Positions 1-10,786 of a stretch of DNA of 64,000 nucleotides are shown in pieces. Below the pieces are notes generated by a model. That model ran no database searches and was not told the DNA's origin. It worked only from the letters and a program-made list of their open reading frames with translations. Source of the stretch: Sanghuangporus weigelae (taxonomy: Eukaryota; Basidiomycota; Agaricomycetes; Hymenochaetales; Hymenochaetaceae); assembly GCA_033182465.1 (NCBI GenBank), contig CP137321.1, forward strand, positions 1,054,001 through 1,118,000. The letters are read 5' to 3'. Every line of letters begins with the position of its first letter. The stretch's first letter is position 1. The translations under genes and the position numbers were made by a program.

Positions 1-261
1 CGCGAACGCTCGCCGTATAAGACTCATACACCGCGCAACCACTCGATGCCGCATGCCGATTCTGTGAGTGGAAGTGGAAGTGGAAGTGGAAGTGGATCCA
101 GGTCGAGTCCCAGTCCCAGTCCCTTCGGACGCCCGCGCCCGCAACACGCGTCGAGGCCGGTAATCCGCATGGACGCTCTAGCCATGATTTCGCGCAGCTT
201 GCGCGAGTCCCCTCCACCCCGTCGCGAGTCGCCGCCTGCGACTAAAGTCGGTGAATCGTGA
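1..261 (+). CDS. C-terminal end of a low-complexity protein entering from the left edge
   Basis: Frame 1 is open from the first base to a TGA at 259-261, giving 86 residues with no start needed inside the window. The segment has a Ser-Gly repeat (residues about 23-33), then a Ser-Pro stretch and an Arg/Pro/Ser-rich tail ending in VGES. The SG run comes from a GGAAGT microsatellite. The G+C-rich, clearly biased composition stops at the TGA and is followed by T-rich, non-coding-looking DNA, which supports a real gene end. A minus-strand open frame over the same bases (24-266) is the main competing reading. No domain is visible, so the function cannot be stated. Confidence 0.4.
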   Translation, partial: RERSPYKTHTPRNHSMPHADSVSGSGSGSGSGSRSSPSPSPFGRPRPQHASRPVIRMDALAMISRSLRESPPPRRESPPATKVGES

Positions 262-895
262 CCCACGATGAAAGGTAGATATGGTGTTCTTACTGCTGCT
301 TTTTTCTTCTTTTTGACGTTGGGAAATCGGTGATATAGTCTTTTTTTTTTTGATTATTTACGCTTTTCTCCTCCCTCGTAACTATATATATGTGCTCTAT
401 TTTCTTTCTCGTCTTGAATGTTCACTACTGATCAGATTTGTATAAGTATTTAGTTATACCATCTATCTGTCCGCCTTACATTTGACTTCCTTCTTTTCAC
501 TTATTATGACTATGAAGTCATTGTATATTCTACAGGATGTTTTCCTCACTCTTACTCTTTCTCCCCCTCTCTCCTCTCCCCTTTCTCTTTTCACCTGCCT
601 ATGTTCCCGGTTCTCGTCCTGATCATTCTGTACTAGTAGTACTACGAGTTCTATCAATTATCATTTCGCATGTGTACTCCGATCGCGTTTCAGTCCAACA
701 TCTTATTAACTAGATACTGTCTTCCGAATACACACAATCAATCAATCCCCTTGTCCAAACAAAACATTAAACACATACATACATCATGTATAGATTATGT
801 CGCAAATGATATTGCACATCATTATGTAGTGAAGTCCCTACTTGTGTTACGCAGATACCTACTTACTTACTTACTTACGTACGTACGTACGGAAA
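262..895. other. Intergenic region with simple repeats
   Basis: No gene is seen here. The stretch is A+T-rich, with a T-run near 341-350, a pyrimidine-rich tract at about 540-600, and a short (TTAC)n/(GTAC)n tetranucleotide repeat at about 862-891 directly after the MDM10 stop. It lies downstream of the partial gene (+) and of MDM10 (-), so it is a convergent 3' region where no promoter is required. Confidence 0.6.
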
Positions 896-2662
896 CTATT
901 CGGAACTGAAATAAGAAAATTCGAGCCCGATGGAGTTGATTGGTTTTGAGCGGTTGACGAGGTTGGAGATGACGCCGAAGCTGACGAGGGCGTTGCTTAG
1001 TCGGCCTTCCCACATGAACGCGAATTCCTTGGGGACAGAACAAGAGAGTCAGGAATGGCGTTTTAAAAAGAAGGATATGTTCAGTTGGGATGATTGGGCG
1101 TACCGAGGAAGTTGAGAGTCGAGCTTTGACAACACCCTGAATCTGTCCGCTTTCTTGTGATAACGGAGGTTCGGTGCTCTCTGACAGAGTGAAACTTTCG
1201 GGCGCGGGTATAGGCTCAGAAGGTGAGGACAATTCCGCCGTCGTCATGGTCGTCGACGTTGCAGGGGCTTCCCCACCCAAATCCGAGAGGCCAGGACCAG
1301 AGGGGAGCTGCTGTGGCTGTTTCTTACTCCTCAACCACCACTCCCCGCCCATAGTCCACTCGCTCTCATAGCTGTTGATGTTGAACGTAAAGCGCGAGCA
1401 CAGGGCAACGTCTCGCGAGACTTTGGAGGCGTACGCTGCTGTGAGGTGCCCCGTGATGGGCGAGAAGGTCGCTGTGCAGATCGTTGGGGGCTGCCAGAGG
1501 AGGGACGATTTCGGTGAAGATGTTGAGGATGAGGATGGGGAAGATGCTGAGTTGGAGGATGAGCTTGAGTTCGTTTGGAGAGCTGAATTCGGGAGAGTCG
1601 TGAAACGGACTCCAGCAGATACTATCCATTGATTGAGAGTATAGTCAGTAACGATTTGGATGGTATTGATACAAGGATTGCATTACCTCCTGCACTTTTC
1701 TCGGTACTGACATAGAACTCAGCACCTGCAGACAACCGGCCCTTCAATCCACCCTCCATAGCATCCTCTTCGTCCACCCGTTTCGGAGTCGTTCTACTAG
1801 CACTAGCTGACGACACCGACACTTCCTTGCTCGCAATCTCATTCTCACCCGGGTGTACGACAGCAGCGTCGGCCCCATTCCCATTCGCAAGTTTTCCAAA
1901 ATTGCGGAGGACGCGCAAACCGAGTATGCTCCCACCGCTCTCGGCTTGCCAGGTGTACTCCGTCCCCCAGCGGCCGGTGTCATGCTGGACGTTCATGAGC
2001 ATCGTGTCCTCGGAACTTAACGGCAGCGGATTGCTCGCACTCGCCCCGGTTGGTGGTGTTAGGATACATGCTGCGGAGAACTGCGTTGTTGCTGACCATC
2101 GCGTCGTGTAGAACGCGTCGAGCTGGCCAGAGGGTATGTAAAAAAGGCCAGAAAGCAGGTAGTCTGAGCGTGTATACTCAGCACAAGCCCGAGGAAATTA
2201 ATAAATGTCTGTTGGGCACACCTCGGCAGTCCACGCGTTCCCCACCAAGCCATTCCTCTTCCTTGTCCTCGGGTCTCTTGGGTATACCATGCACTTTAAA
2301 GCGCTCGACGACATCTTTGAAACGCACATCCCCCGAGTTCTTCAGATCCAGTTCGCATGTAGAAAAAATATATCCGACTGAGCCATTCAGCGAAGGCAGA
2401 GCGTTCATAGAATATGACGTTCGGAAGAGCGCATTAGGGGCCTTTGAGATACTAAACTGAAGGCCTTTGGGGACGGTAAAGTCCAAGAGAGCTAAACGAG
2501 TTTGATTCCGTATGTAAGCAAAAGTGGCTCAAGCTTGGATGGAAAGAAATGGCACGGACCATCGGAAGAGCGCGTTAGGTTGCTGTAGAAGTTGTCCTCA
2601 TTCCAGCCTGTAGCCTGGTAGTATTTTCTGAGGACGTATGTTGAGAATGGGAGTACGCCCAT
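896..2662 (-). CDS. MDM10: Mdm10, ERMES/SAM outer-membrane beta-barrel protein
   Basis: Mdm10 is a mitochondrial outer-membrane beta-barrel. It anchors the ER-mitochondria encounter structure (ERMES) and also assists the SAM complex in assembling Tom40/Tom22. The N-terminal exon reads YYQATGWNEDNFYSNLTRSS, and the next exon has ALPSLNGSVGYIFS; both are hallmark Mdm10 segments. The last exon carries FMWEGRLSNALVSFGVIS and ends GLEFSYFSSE, the typical C-terminal beta-signal region. The start is the ATG at 2660-2662 (MGVLPFSTYVL), where homology begins; upstream in-frame sequence is not Mdm10-like. Several short introns are needed, and the middle exons (about 1170-2000) include a Ser/Thr-rich variable insert. 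The gene is divergent from PKR1, with 89 bp between start codons. Confidence 0.9.
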
Positions 2663-2751
2663 TTGGTTTGCGGGCAACAGCAACAACGCGCATTACGCGT
2701 CTCGTCTGGACTGGACTGACTCCGTTTTGTACCGCCATCCATAATACTAAA

Positions 2752-3096
2752 ATGTCGTCTCCAGACTCGTCACAGGACAATCTCTTCTCAACTCTCCTCA
2801 AATCGGGCTCTTCCCTGCATCCGACTTTTCTTCGAGTCCTTGATGCCACATTCGCCACGTTGCTTGCCATATTCATCTCCTTACTCTATCTGCTCTCGGG
2901 CAACGTACATATCATCTTCCTCATTGGCATTGAACTCTGCTTGTGGGCCAGTGTCAAATGGTGCGTTCCTTTGATACCTTTTGAAATCAGCCTGACTCAA
3001 GAAATCAGGTTCGTAAATGAGCTGAAACGCGCTCAGGACCAGCAAATCAGGCAAAGCGAACCAACGTCAGATGCAGAAACAAGGAAAATGCAATAA
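2752..3096 (+). CDS. PKR1: Pkr1-family V-ATPase assembly factor
   Basis: Pkr1 is a small ER membrane protein that helps assemble the V0 sector of the vacuolar H+-ATPase. The start is the ATG at 2752 (MSSPDSSQDNLFS). A 48-nt intron at 2961-3008 (GTGCGT...CAG, branch-like CTGACT) joins SVKW to FVNELK, restoring the family's WFVNEL motif and giving 98 residues. Because 48 is a multiple of three, the intron is also open and easily mistaken for coding. Two hydrophobic segments (about residues 24-48 and 50-68) form the expected hairpin, followed by a charged Gln/Glu/Lys-rich tail. The length fits the family. Confidence 0.82.
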   Translation: MSSPDSSQDNLFSTLLKSGSSLHPTFLRVLDATFATLLAIFISLLYLLSGNVHIIFLIGIELCLWASVKWCVPLIPFEISLTQEIRFVNELKRAQDQQIRQSEPTSDAETRKMQ

Positions 3097-3152
3097 GGGC
3101 TACAATTAGTATGTGTACATGCCAATAGTCTAGTTTGGTTCCTATGTGCAAC

Positions 3153-4049
3153 TCATCGCTTAGCCTTGTCGCTGCTTTCGTACCACTGCTTCGTCAATTT
3201 GGCGCTCTCCTGCGCGAGTGCAAATACTACGACAATGCGGAATGAACTGGGACATCCAGATAAATAATCGCTACACTCACGTTCTCTCTCAAGACCATCC
3301 AACCCTTCTCTGAATTCCTCCCCCGCCTGTCCCTGGACAGCACCGCCGGCATTGGTACCGAGGGCCCCGAAGTGTTGAGCCTGGTCCATGATGTCAACAA
3401 GTCGTTGTTTGAATGTCTGGAGAAGATATTAAGGCCGGTTGACATTGCGGATAAGCGAGAGATGGACAGCATACGTTTGAGAGTATTTCAGAGATCGCTT
3501 GTGCCTGTTCCTCGTCTAGCCTGTGTAATACTTAGACGTTGAATGGTATCTGGTTGTGCAAACTACTTACATTCCAGCGATCATCTTTCCAAAAGCATAC
3601 CACGGTCCACCGCTTCCAACGAGCCCAGACAATTTGACGCTCTTTGGATCTGCATTGAGAGCGTTCCGGACGCGTTGGTTGAACGCTTGAGGGACTGTAC
3701 AGTCTGCAAAGTCCCTGAGTGCTCATAAGGTTGAAGAAACTAACGTGTTGTGTGGGTGTTACGAACGACATGAGTAGCATAGGCGTGAGCCAGAAGGGCA
3801 GCTGTAGTTTGCTCAAAGCTTTGATCTGGATACAGTCAGCTAAGAGATCCTTAATGAGGACTTTGGTATGCTTACGTCGCGGTCTGAGCCTCCATCGAGG
3901 TAGCCAAGGTCTGGCACGTCCGTCTTGAATGTGCACTGCACTTTCTGATAAGCACCGTAAGGAATCAAATTATTTCTCAATAACTCAGAAAAGAGACAAA
4001 CTTGATTTTGAGCGAGGATCGCGTCGATTGAGTAGTAATCGTCGTCCAT
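3153..4049 (-). CDS. PSF3: GINS complex subunit Psf3
   Basis: Psf3 is one of the four GINS subunits. With Cdc45 and Mcm2-7 it forms the CMG replicative helicase. The start at 4047-4049 gives MDDDYYSIDAILAQNQ, the diagnostic Psf3 N-terminus. After an intron comes KVQCTFKTDVPDLGYLDGG, then LPFWLTPMLL, then PQAFNQRVRNALNADP and GGPWYAFGKMIAGM. The last exon ends KLTKQWYESSDKAKR. At least four short introns are needed. The gene is divergent from the small mitochondrial-type gene, with 105 bp between start codons. That gap holds ACGCGT and a repeated GACGC motif resembling MCB cell-cycle boxes, which suits a replication gene. Confidence 0.9.
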
Positions 4050-4067
4050 TATTGCAGTGAAAGCGCC

Positions 4068-4097
4068 GACGCGACGCGACGTCTTTGGTTGACGCGT
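4068..4097. promoter_or_regulatory. MCB-like G1/S motif cluster in the PSF3 promoter
   Basis: The sequence GACGCGACGCGACGTC occupies 4068-4083, and a perfect ACGCGT MluI-box core is at 4092-4097, 19-48 bp upstream of the PSF3 start. ACGCGT is the established binding core of MBF (Mbp1-Swi6) in yeasts. The same GCGTCGCGTC core recurs near ELG1, ORC4 and SWT1 in this window. The motif is seen directly; its role is inferred. Confidence 0.5.
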
Positions 4098-4154
4098 CTC
4101 GGCATCTCGCGTCCGAGTCTCCACAAAAACCACACCTCGCGTGCAAGAACACCC

Positions 4155-4708
4155 ATGTCTCAGCTAAGACTCGCGGCAAACTGTCTCCTCGTACAGCGAC
4201 GGTACCCTCTCGTGCATTTCCGACACAGAAACCGCGAGCAGTACAGCTACCGCCAGGATCGCAGTTTCTCTCAAACTTCACGTCGTGACGCAGCCGAGGA
4301 TCCAGACTCCATAATTGCCCAGTTGCAATCCTCGCCTTTAATACGACAAATAGCAGATAAACCGGATGCTCTCAAGGCTTTACATGACTTTGCTAATATC
4401 ATCAAAGAGACCGGTAAGAATTGACTTTTTTTACTCGCCCTTACTCAAGTTCTGACACGAAGTAATGTCTCCGTCTCAGATGTGGATCTAGCGCCAGGCA
4501 AACCACCATCGATGATGCAAATGTTCAAGCTAGCTTCTGATCCGAAGTTTAGAGAAGGTGCGAAGCGCGTTGTGGAGGAATTGAAGAAGGCTGGTGTAGA
4601 CGTCAATTCGGAGGTGCGTATTTCCGTAGTCTCTCGTGGAAAGCGAGGAACTGAATAACTCTTCAGAATGCTATGGAGTTATTTGGTATGAAGAAACCTT
4701 CGAGCTAA
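4155..4708 (+). CDS. Small unrecognised protein with mitochondrial-type presequence
   Basis: Three exons (4155-4413, 4480-4613, 4667-4708) splice in frame to 144 residues. The first 45 residues are rich in Arg, Tyr and Ser and lack acidic residues, as expected for a mitochondrial targeting peptide. The mature part includes SIIAQLQSSPLIRQIADKPD and ANIIKETGVDLAPGKPPSMM, a helical Lys/Glu-rich stretch, and the C-terminus MELFGMKKPSS. Both introns have consensus GT-AG ends (GTAAGA and GTGCGT donors). I do not recognise a named family. The helical, SPLIR-type repeat region could belong to a small mitochondrial matrix factor, but that is a guess. It shares a short divergent promoter with PSF3. Confidence 0.72.
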
Positions 4709-4871
4709 TGACCGACTACTTTCGCATCTCACAATGTCGCTCTCACATACTATATATTAGCATCCAAGTAATTTTTATCCAATACAACGAGATCAAATGC
4801 AAGGACGATTTCCGTTCCAACATCAACTAGTTCGTATCACAATCATACGTGCGTGTATCTAGCTGCCCGGT

Positions 4872-7487
4872 TTACCAATCGAGTGGACCTGCTCTTTCTT
4901 GACTTGCTACAATCTTTCTGCCTTTACGACCGAGTGCACACAACCACGGTTGCAGAAGTTCGTGCTGCTTCTCGAACTCTCCGATCTTATCTGCCTTCTG
5001 GAGTGTGATCTCAATATTGTCAAGGCCGTTCAGCAAGCAATGCCTCCTGAAAGGGTCGACGCTGAATGCTACAGGAGGCTGACCATTGGGTCTCCGAATC
5101 TCGTTTTTCTCCAGATCAATCTCGAGCTCTGCGCTGGTCTCTGTGTCTTCAGCGAGAGCTACACAGACTTCCTTTGGTAGCTCTATGGCCAACATGCCGT
5201 TTTGCAGCGTGTTGCTGCGAAAAATGTCTGCAAAGCTCGGCGCAATGATACAGCGTATACCAAAGACTTTAAAGCTCCACGGCGCGTTCTCGCGACTACT
5301 TCCGCAACCGAAGTTCTCCCCAGTGCATATCAGGATCTTCGCTTTATCGAATGGCGAGCAATTGAGGATAAAATCTGTAGGCGTGCCTGTTACGGGATCC
5401 TTGCGGAGCGTCTCGAAAAGCGCGTCACCTAGAAGGCTGAAATCGGAAATCTTGAGATATTGCTTCGAGATGATGACGTCCGTGTTGACGTTCTGCATGT
5501 CGAGTCGCGCTGCTATGCCTTTCCAGGTGGTGAATTTGCGGTCGTTGAGGACTGCTGCTTCCGGCTGAACACTGGAGGCGAGAGCGCCGCCTTTCGCGCC
5601 GGATTCTGGAAGAGTTGGTTCTGCGTCTGTCCAGAATGCGGATGGGCTTAGCTCCTTCTTGACCGGTGCGCTTTGGTTCAGCTCGACGTTGAGGAACTTG
5701 CGCACATCCGTCAGATACCCAGTGAGAGCCGCGGAAGCAGCCATGGCTGGGCTAAGCAGATGTGTTCGTCCACCGGGCCCTTGCCGTCCTTCAAAGTTCC
5801 GGTTGCTGGTGCTCGCACACCTCTCCTGAGGCTTGAGCTGATCGGGATTCATGCCAAGACACATCGAGCATCCAGCTTCACGCCAGTCAAATCCTGCTCG
5901 CTTGAAGATCACGTCCAATCCTTCCGCCTCCGCTTGCTCTTTTATCATACCCGAGCCTGGAACGATCATCGCATATACGTGCGAAGCAACCTTTGCGTCT
6001 GGCCCTGCAGCAAGAACGATTTTCGCCGCCGACCTCAGGTCTTCAATCCGTGAGTTCGTGCACGAGCCGATGAACACCTTGTCGATCTTGATTTCCGTCA
6101 GAGGCGTATTTGGTGTCAGACCCATGTACTGCAGCGAACGCTCGACTGCTTTCCGCCTCACTGGATCCTCGATGTTCGCTGTGTCCGGAACCTTGCCGGT
6201 GATAGGTGCAACATCCTGAGGCGATGTGCCCCACGTTACCGTCGGGATAATGTCCTGCGCGTTGATTCGCACTTCCTTGTCGAACACTGCTCCCTCGTCT
6301 GTCTTCAGTGTTCGCCAGTATGCCACTGCGCGGTCCCACATGTCTTCTTTCGGTGCAAGGGGTCGGCCCTTCAGATAATCAAACGTGATATCGTCGGGAG
6401 CGACCATTCCAGCTCGCGCACCAGCCTCGATGCTCATATTGCATACGCTCATTCGCGCTTCCATGCTGAATCCACGGAAGACCGAGCCAGCGTATTCGAT
6501 CACGCAACCCGTTCCGCCCGCGGTGCCAATCACACCGATGATGTGCAAGATCACATCTTTGGAAGTGACGCCCTCATGAAGGTCGCCGTCTACTGTAATC
6601 CGCATGTTTTTGCTTTTTCGCTGGAGGATCGTCTGCGTAGCGAGAACGTGCTCGACTTCTGTCGTCCCAATCCCGAAGGCCAATGCTCCAAACGCTCCAT
6701 GCGCTATGGTATCACAATCTCAGCTAGATTCTATAAGCAACTCTAGAAGGAGACTTACTAGCCGTGTGCGAGTCGCCGCATACACTCACGACTCCGGGTA
6801 GAATGAAGCCTTGCTCTGGGCCAATGATATGGACGATTCCTGTTCTCCTTTTTAATCAACAATCTGAACTGGATGAGGTGCAGCCGTTTTCAAGCTCACC
6901 CTGTCTGCGATCTTTCAGGCCGAAATACGTTATGCCAAAGTCCTTCATGTTATCCTCCATCTCGATGCATTGAGCTTTCGCGTCCGGATCGTCGATGTAC
7001 TCTTCGATTCGGGAGACGTGTGTCCTGGGAAGAGTCCTATGTGCCCTTCTTTTAGTATCGTCCACTCTAGTCTAGTGAATGTGCTTACGGGACGTTATGA
7101 TCCATAGTAGCCAAAGTCAGGTCTCGCCGACGTATGTTTCGGCCTGTATTTCGTCTACGCTTGATGCGTTAGGATACAAGACAATGTAGTATGATTGTAG
7201 CACTCTCACAGCCCTCTGAAGGCTTTCTGGCTGCTTATCTCATGCAGTATATGTCTATATCGTCAATAAATAAATGTTAATCACTAAGCATGCCCTTCAG
7301 AATTTCTGGGTCTGGAGCAAGAAGGACTGACCTATCAATATAGAGAATGGCTACTCCGTCCTCTTGCTCGCATCTGCAAGAATGAAAATCAGTACGCTGC
7401 AATGCATATATCGTATTTCTCTTACACGACATGCTCGTCCCAGATCTTGTCATATAGTGTTCTCGGACCTCGAACAGGCGCAGGCAT
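4872..7487 (-). CDS. LEU1: 3-isopropylmalate dehydratase, paralog A (LEU1)
   Basis: This is the one-chain fungal isopropylmalate isomerase of leucine synthesis, an Fe-S enzyme of the aconitase family. Seven exons (7487-7426, 7373-7332, 7254-7210, 7154-7089, 7036-6900, 6839-6759, 6703-4872) give 754 residues. The N-terminus reads [20 protein letters not shown]. The [4Fe-4S] ligands are present in GSCTNSR and AGCSMCLG, and the swivel domain has [10 protein letters not shown]. All splice sites are intact and there is no internal stop, so it is not an obvious pseudogene. Two features are odd. The swivel domain departs from consensus at sites that matter: [13 protein letters not shown] replaces [13 protein letters not shown], and SRENAPW replaces SREHAPW. 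The middle of the last exon is almost identical in DNA to paralog B at 11225-13833. It may have an altered substrate or reduced activity. Confidence 0.9.
5660..6585 (-). repeat. Near-identical block shared with the other LEU1 copy (inverted)
   Basis: This 926-bp part of the last exon of LEU1 copy A matches 12108-13033 of copy B in inverted orientation, with few differences and no length change. Similarity drops sharply at both edges: on the 5' side of the CCTTCATGAGGGCGTC stretch, and after AGCGCACCGGTCA on the 3' side. This looks like a gene-conversion tract; see findings. Confidence 0.75.
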
Positions 7488-7900
7488 GACTGATAAGCGT
7501 ATGCCCGTCGGGTGGGATAGTACACGCATGGGACCTGTTTAGCCATTTTATAGAATCGCTTCTTCTTGAAGCAGTTATTTCTTTGAATAGTCATGGGAGC
7601 GAAAGAGCCAATAGTAAATTGATGTTTTTCCAACTATAAAGAAAAATTCGAGGCCGTGACTTTCGATAAAACATGCCAATCGGATTGGTGTGAATCGCAG
7701 CTAGATTGTAGGCGGTCAAGAACAAAGTCTTCGTTCTGATAAGATATCCCGACACATTTGTCAAGTCTTTTGCAATCAGGTCAATTCTCCGGATAGAGTT
7801 GAGAGTACAGAGCGTGAAAGTTCAATAGAGTCGACGATGATCGACGGGCCGGCAGAGAGATCGTCCAAAAATAGACTTCTAACTAAACTTGGCTCTTACC
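7488..7900. other. Divergent promoter region between LEU1 copy A and TFC1
   Basis: This 413-bp gap separates the start codons of two divergently transcribed genes. It is moderately A+T-rich with no credible ORF. No CCGGNNCCGG Leu3-type site was seen, although CCGG occurs singly. Nothing else stands out. Confidence 0.5.
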
Positions 7901-10019
7901 ATGTCAGACGAAACACCCGTTGCTGGTCCATCCTCATCTAGCACAGAGAATAAAGCTGCAACGGAACATCCGATCCCAGAAAATCAGTACTATGCGGTCG
8001 AATTTCCTGGATTCGTACAAGATGGGTCTGAAAAGCGTGCCATTGAGCATCTCGGAGGTCAAGGAGCCATTGAACGCGTATTCAAGCGTAACGCACCAAA
8101 GAGCCATTCATTACTCGAGCTTAGCTGGCGGCCAGAGAATCCATTCGCTCATCCAATACCCGGGGCTATAGTCCACGCGAATAACATTCTGTTGAAAGTC
8201 ACCAAGCGCAAACGAAAGCGGAGAAATGGCGAGGAACTACCTGCTCCCGAGGGTGAGTTCATCGCGGAGGCTGTTGGTGTGATTCCGAAGACTGTGCGCT
8301 TCAGAAGTATGTCTGTCATAATGCTGCTCGCTATGAATGTGGTTCTGAGTTGCTTCACAGGCATGGCAGACTTTCAATATAATCCGGATCCTTCTGATCC
8401 TGTGGTTCAGTTCAGGTCAGCAATGGATCGCATGGATGGCAAGTAGCCTCGTGTTTCCCGGGGATGCCAAGTTCTCATCCATATGTTCTTTCCAATTAGT
8501 CGAGTATATAAGAAACTATAGGATACCGCCGGAGAAGGAAGACTATGAGTTGCCGACGGACGAAATGGAGGTTGACGGCTCGTCTCACTCGGGCCCATCC
8601 AAAAGCAATTTGCGACTCATTCCACCTCCAGTATTCACCCGTCAAACTCTGCCCCAGATATACAAGTACGTGTTCACATAGGATTTCTTCTGACTAGGAA
8701 CATTGATTATTCGCAAAGTTACAAAGCAAATCCTCTGTCTGTCGTGACGTCGTACATTGATAGCCAGACCGGCGAAGAGAAGAAGCGTCTCATCAACAAA
8801 TCGAGGTGGAAAGGTTATGGACCTGCCACTCTCTCCTTCTCTGACAAGGTGGTACGTTCGAGATAGCAACTTGCAGATTATTGCAAGTATATTTATCCTG
8901 TCAAAGGTTCCATCCGAACCACCAGAAGTAATCCCGAAGACGGTGAAAGACGAAGAGCAGCATCTAGTGGACATTTTGAAACAGGTAAACGCTTGCTCAC
9001 CGAGCGTCTTCGAGCTTGCTGAACGAGTGCATCTAGAAATTTGAGGAACGGCCCTGTTGGACAAAAGTCGCAATTTTAAACCAATTTGATGCTAAGGACG
9101 CCCGTGAGATCACGAAGTACACTACTGCCGTCATTTCTTACTGGATTGCGGACTGATCAATTCTTCCATGCAGTTCGAAGTACTTGCTTCCGATGGTGTC
9201 TTACGTTTTCGCCGATGGTCCTTGGCGAGATATACACCTGAGATTCGGGTACGACCCAAGAGTAGATCCATCTGCTCGGTTGTGCGTTCTCTTGATTCTC
9301 TTGCTATGTATTTGGGTGTAACGGTATACCTCAAGCTATCAGAGACTTTACTTCCGCAATATCAACCATCCTATCGTAAGACCCTCGGTTCTTATACGTC
9401 GCATGGATCAACGGATTACAGAAAGGCCAGGCTCGATGCCACCTGTGTCTTGGACGGGTGCTCAGAGCGCACCGGCATCGTCTAGCGAGGAACCGCCTTC
9501 TCATATCTTCGATGGTAGACATATTACAAAAGAGACGGCGGCATTCCAGCTATGCGATATCACCGATCCTTTGCTCAGTGAACTGATCGAGGACGAGGAA
9601 GGCGTGAGAGACGAGTGCAATGTATGGTTCTCATTCTTTTCGGTCTGCACGGATTTTATTTGATGATATGGATTGCCTTAGGAACGGGACGGCTGGTACA
9701 CTACAGAAGCCATCGAGCGTATTAAGACGGTTCTTCGGCATAAATTCTTCGCGCTGCTTGAGGGGTACATTCCAAGCGACGAAGAATGCAGAGCATTGCT
9801 CGAGCCCAACCAAGAGAGCAGATCGCAGAAAAAACACGTCTTCCAGCCTAGGAAGCACAACATGGCTAAAGGAGCCGTACCACCTGAAGAAGCTGCCGTA
9901 TGTTCTTTTCAACCTGACCACCTTTTAGTCAGTCGGCTGAATTCTGTTCATTAATCCAGGCCGTCCGTCTTCGTGCCAAACTGAATAGCGCAACAAGGGA
10001 GAAACTAAGTAAAGGCTAA
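7901..10019 (+). CDS. TFC1: TFIIIC tau95 subunit (Tfc1/Sfc1, GTF3C5)
   Basis: Tau95 is the TFIIIC subunit at the A box of tRNA genes and helps recruit TFIIIB for RNA polymerase III. The start is the ATG at 7901 (MSDETPVAGPSS). The first exon has QYYAVEFPGFVQ, HPIPGAIVHANNILLKVTKR and VGVIPKTVRFR, which splices to GMADFQYNPDP, the N-terminal dimerisation-domain signature. Later exons carry INKSRWKGYGPATLSF and ADGPWRDIHLRFGYDPRVDP, the hallmark of the DNA-binding domain. An acidic region (LIEDEEGVRDEC) follows, and the gene ends KLNSATREKLSKG at TAA 10017-10019. Several short introns are required. It sits between the two LEU1 paralogs and divergent from copy A. Confidence 0.88.
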
Positions 10020-10450
10020 TGACAATTTTCTTCGATGTTGGAGCTGGCAGACAGGTTTCCGGGTGTTTATGCGTATTTATTTTGCGCATGTATAGTAGCG
10101 TACAGAATGCATGGAGGACACTGGTGCATGGGAGAATGTACGGAAACAAGGGTGTTTTGTGCTTGCACACTGGATCATGCTGCTGCCGCCGCTGCACGCT
10201 GCTCTGCTCGAGCCTTGTGCTAGAAATCAAATATCAACAGTCATTAAGAGATTCTGTTGTGAACCGACTGTTTTAACGCACCGAACCGACGAGAGCGAAG
10301 CGAGCATTACGACGGAACTAAACCGAGAAACCATACACATCAGTCATGACAAGGCCCTAGTCAGAATTCAGTTTAAAGATCGTACCTTCGAATCAACCTG
10401 CATAGCGAGACACATCAGAACTCATCACGGCGAGCAGACAAAGAACGGGG

Positions 10451-10696
10451 ATGACTGCACTTACACCTCTCAACGAGCGGGTCCTCGTCTTCCTGGGCTT
10501 CTTAATACCATTGCGGTGAGCCTTTTTGTTCTGGTTGTGATTGGTATGGCTGGCGGGAAGAGAATCCGATATCTATTAGCATGGATGACTCGAACGTGAA
10601 GTGAGTGTAGACTGACTTCTTTGATTTGGCCATGTCTACCGCGTTGCTCGATGTCCGTTGGCGTTGAGCAGCAAGTTACGAGACGCGAAAGCATGA
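10451..10696 (+). CDS. Possible 36-residue spliced small ORF
   Basis: Exons 10451-10515, 10580-10600 and 10672-10696 splice in frame to 36 residues, beginning MTALTPLNERVLVFLGF. Both introns (64 and 71 nt) have good GTGAGC/GTGAGT donors, CTGAC-like or comparable branch regions, and TAG/CAG acceptors. The protein would be one short hydrophobic segment plus a charged tail, a size seen for tiny membrane subunits. I cannot match it to a family, and a chance arrangement of splice sites is quite possible. Confidence 0.2.
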
Positions 10697-10786
10697 ACTG
10701 TGCAGTTGTAGTTCCCGATATGGGAATAAGGTCACACGAATACTATTGAATTTATGATTACAAACTATCTTCATTAATCTTGGTCA

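Noticed and set aside
24-266. Minus-strand open frame opposite the left-edge gene, with (PL)n repeats
   Set aside because: It is the complement of the (GGAAGT)n repeat. The plus frame is open to the window edge and ends with a sensible stop, so only the plus reading was kept, at modest confidence.
2961-3008. Continuous PKR1 reading frame without the intron
   Set aside because: The 48-nt segment has GT-AG ends and a branch-like site, and removing it restores the conserved WFVNEL motif.
4872-7487. LEU1 copy A as a pseudogene
   Set aside because: All seven exons splice in frame, every splice site is canonical and the Fe-S ligands are kept. Divergence is concentrated in the swivel domain rather than random breakage.
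10380-10400. tRNA B-box-like CCTTCGAATC
   Set aside because: No matching A box, acceptor stem or cloverleaf could be drawn around it. No other B-box match in the window gave a tRNA either.
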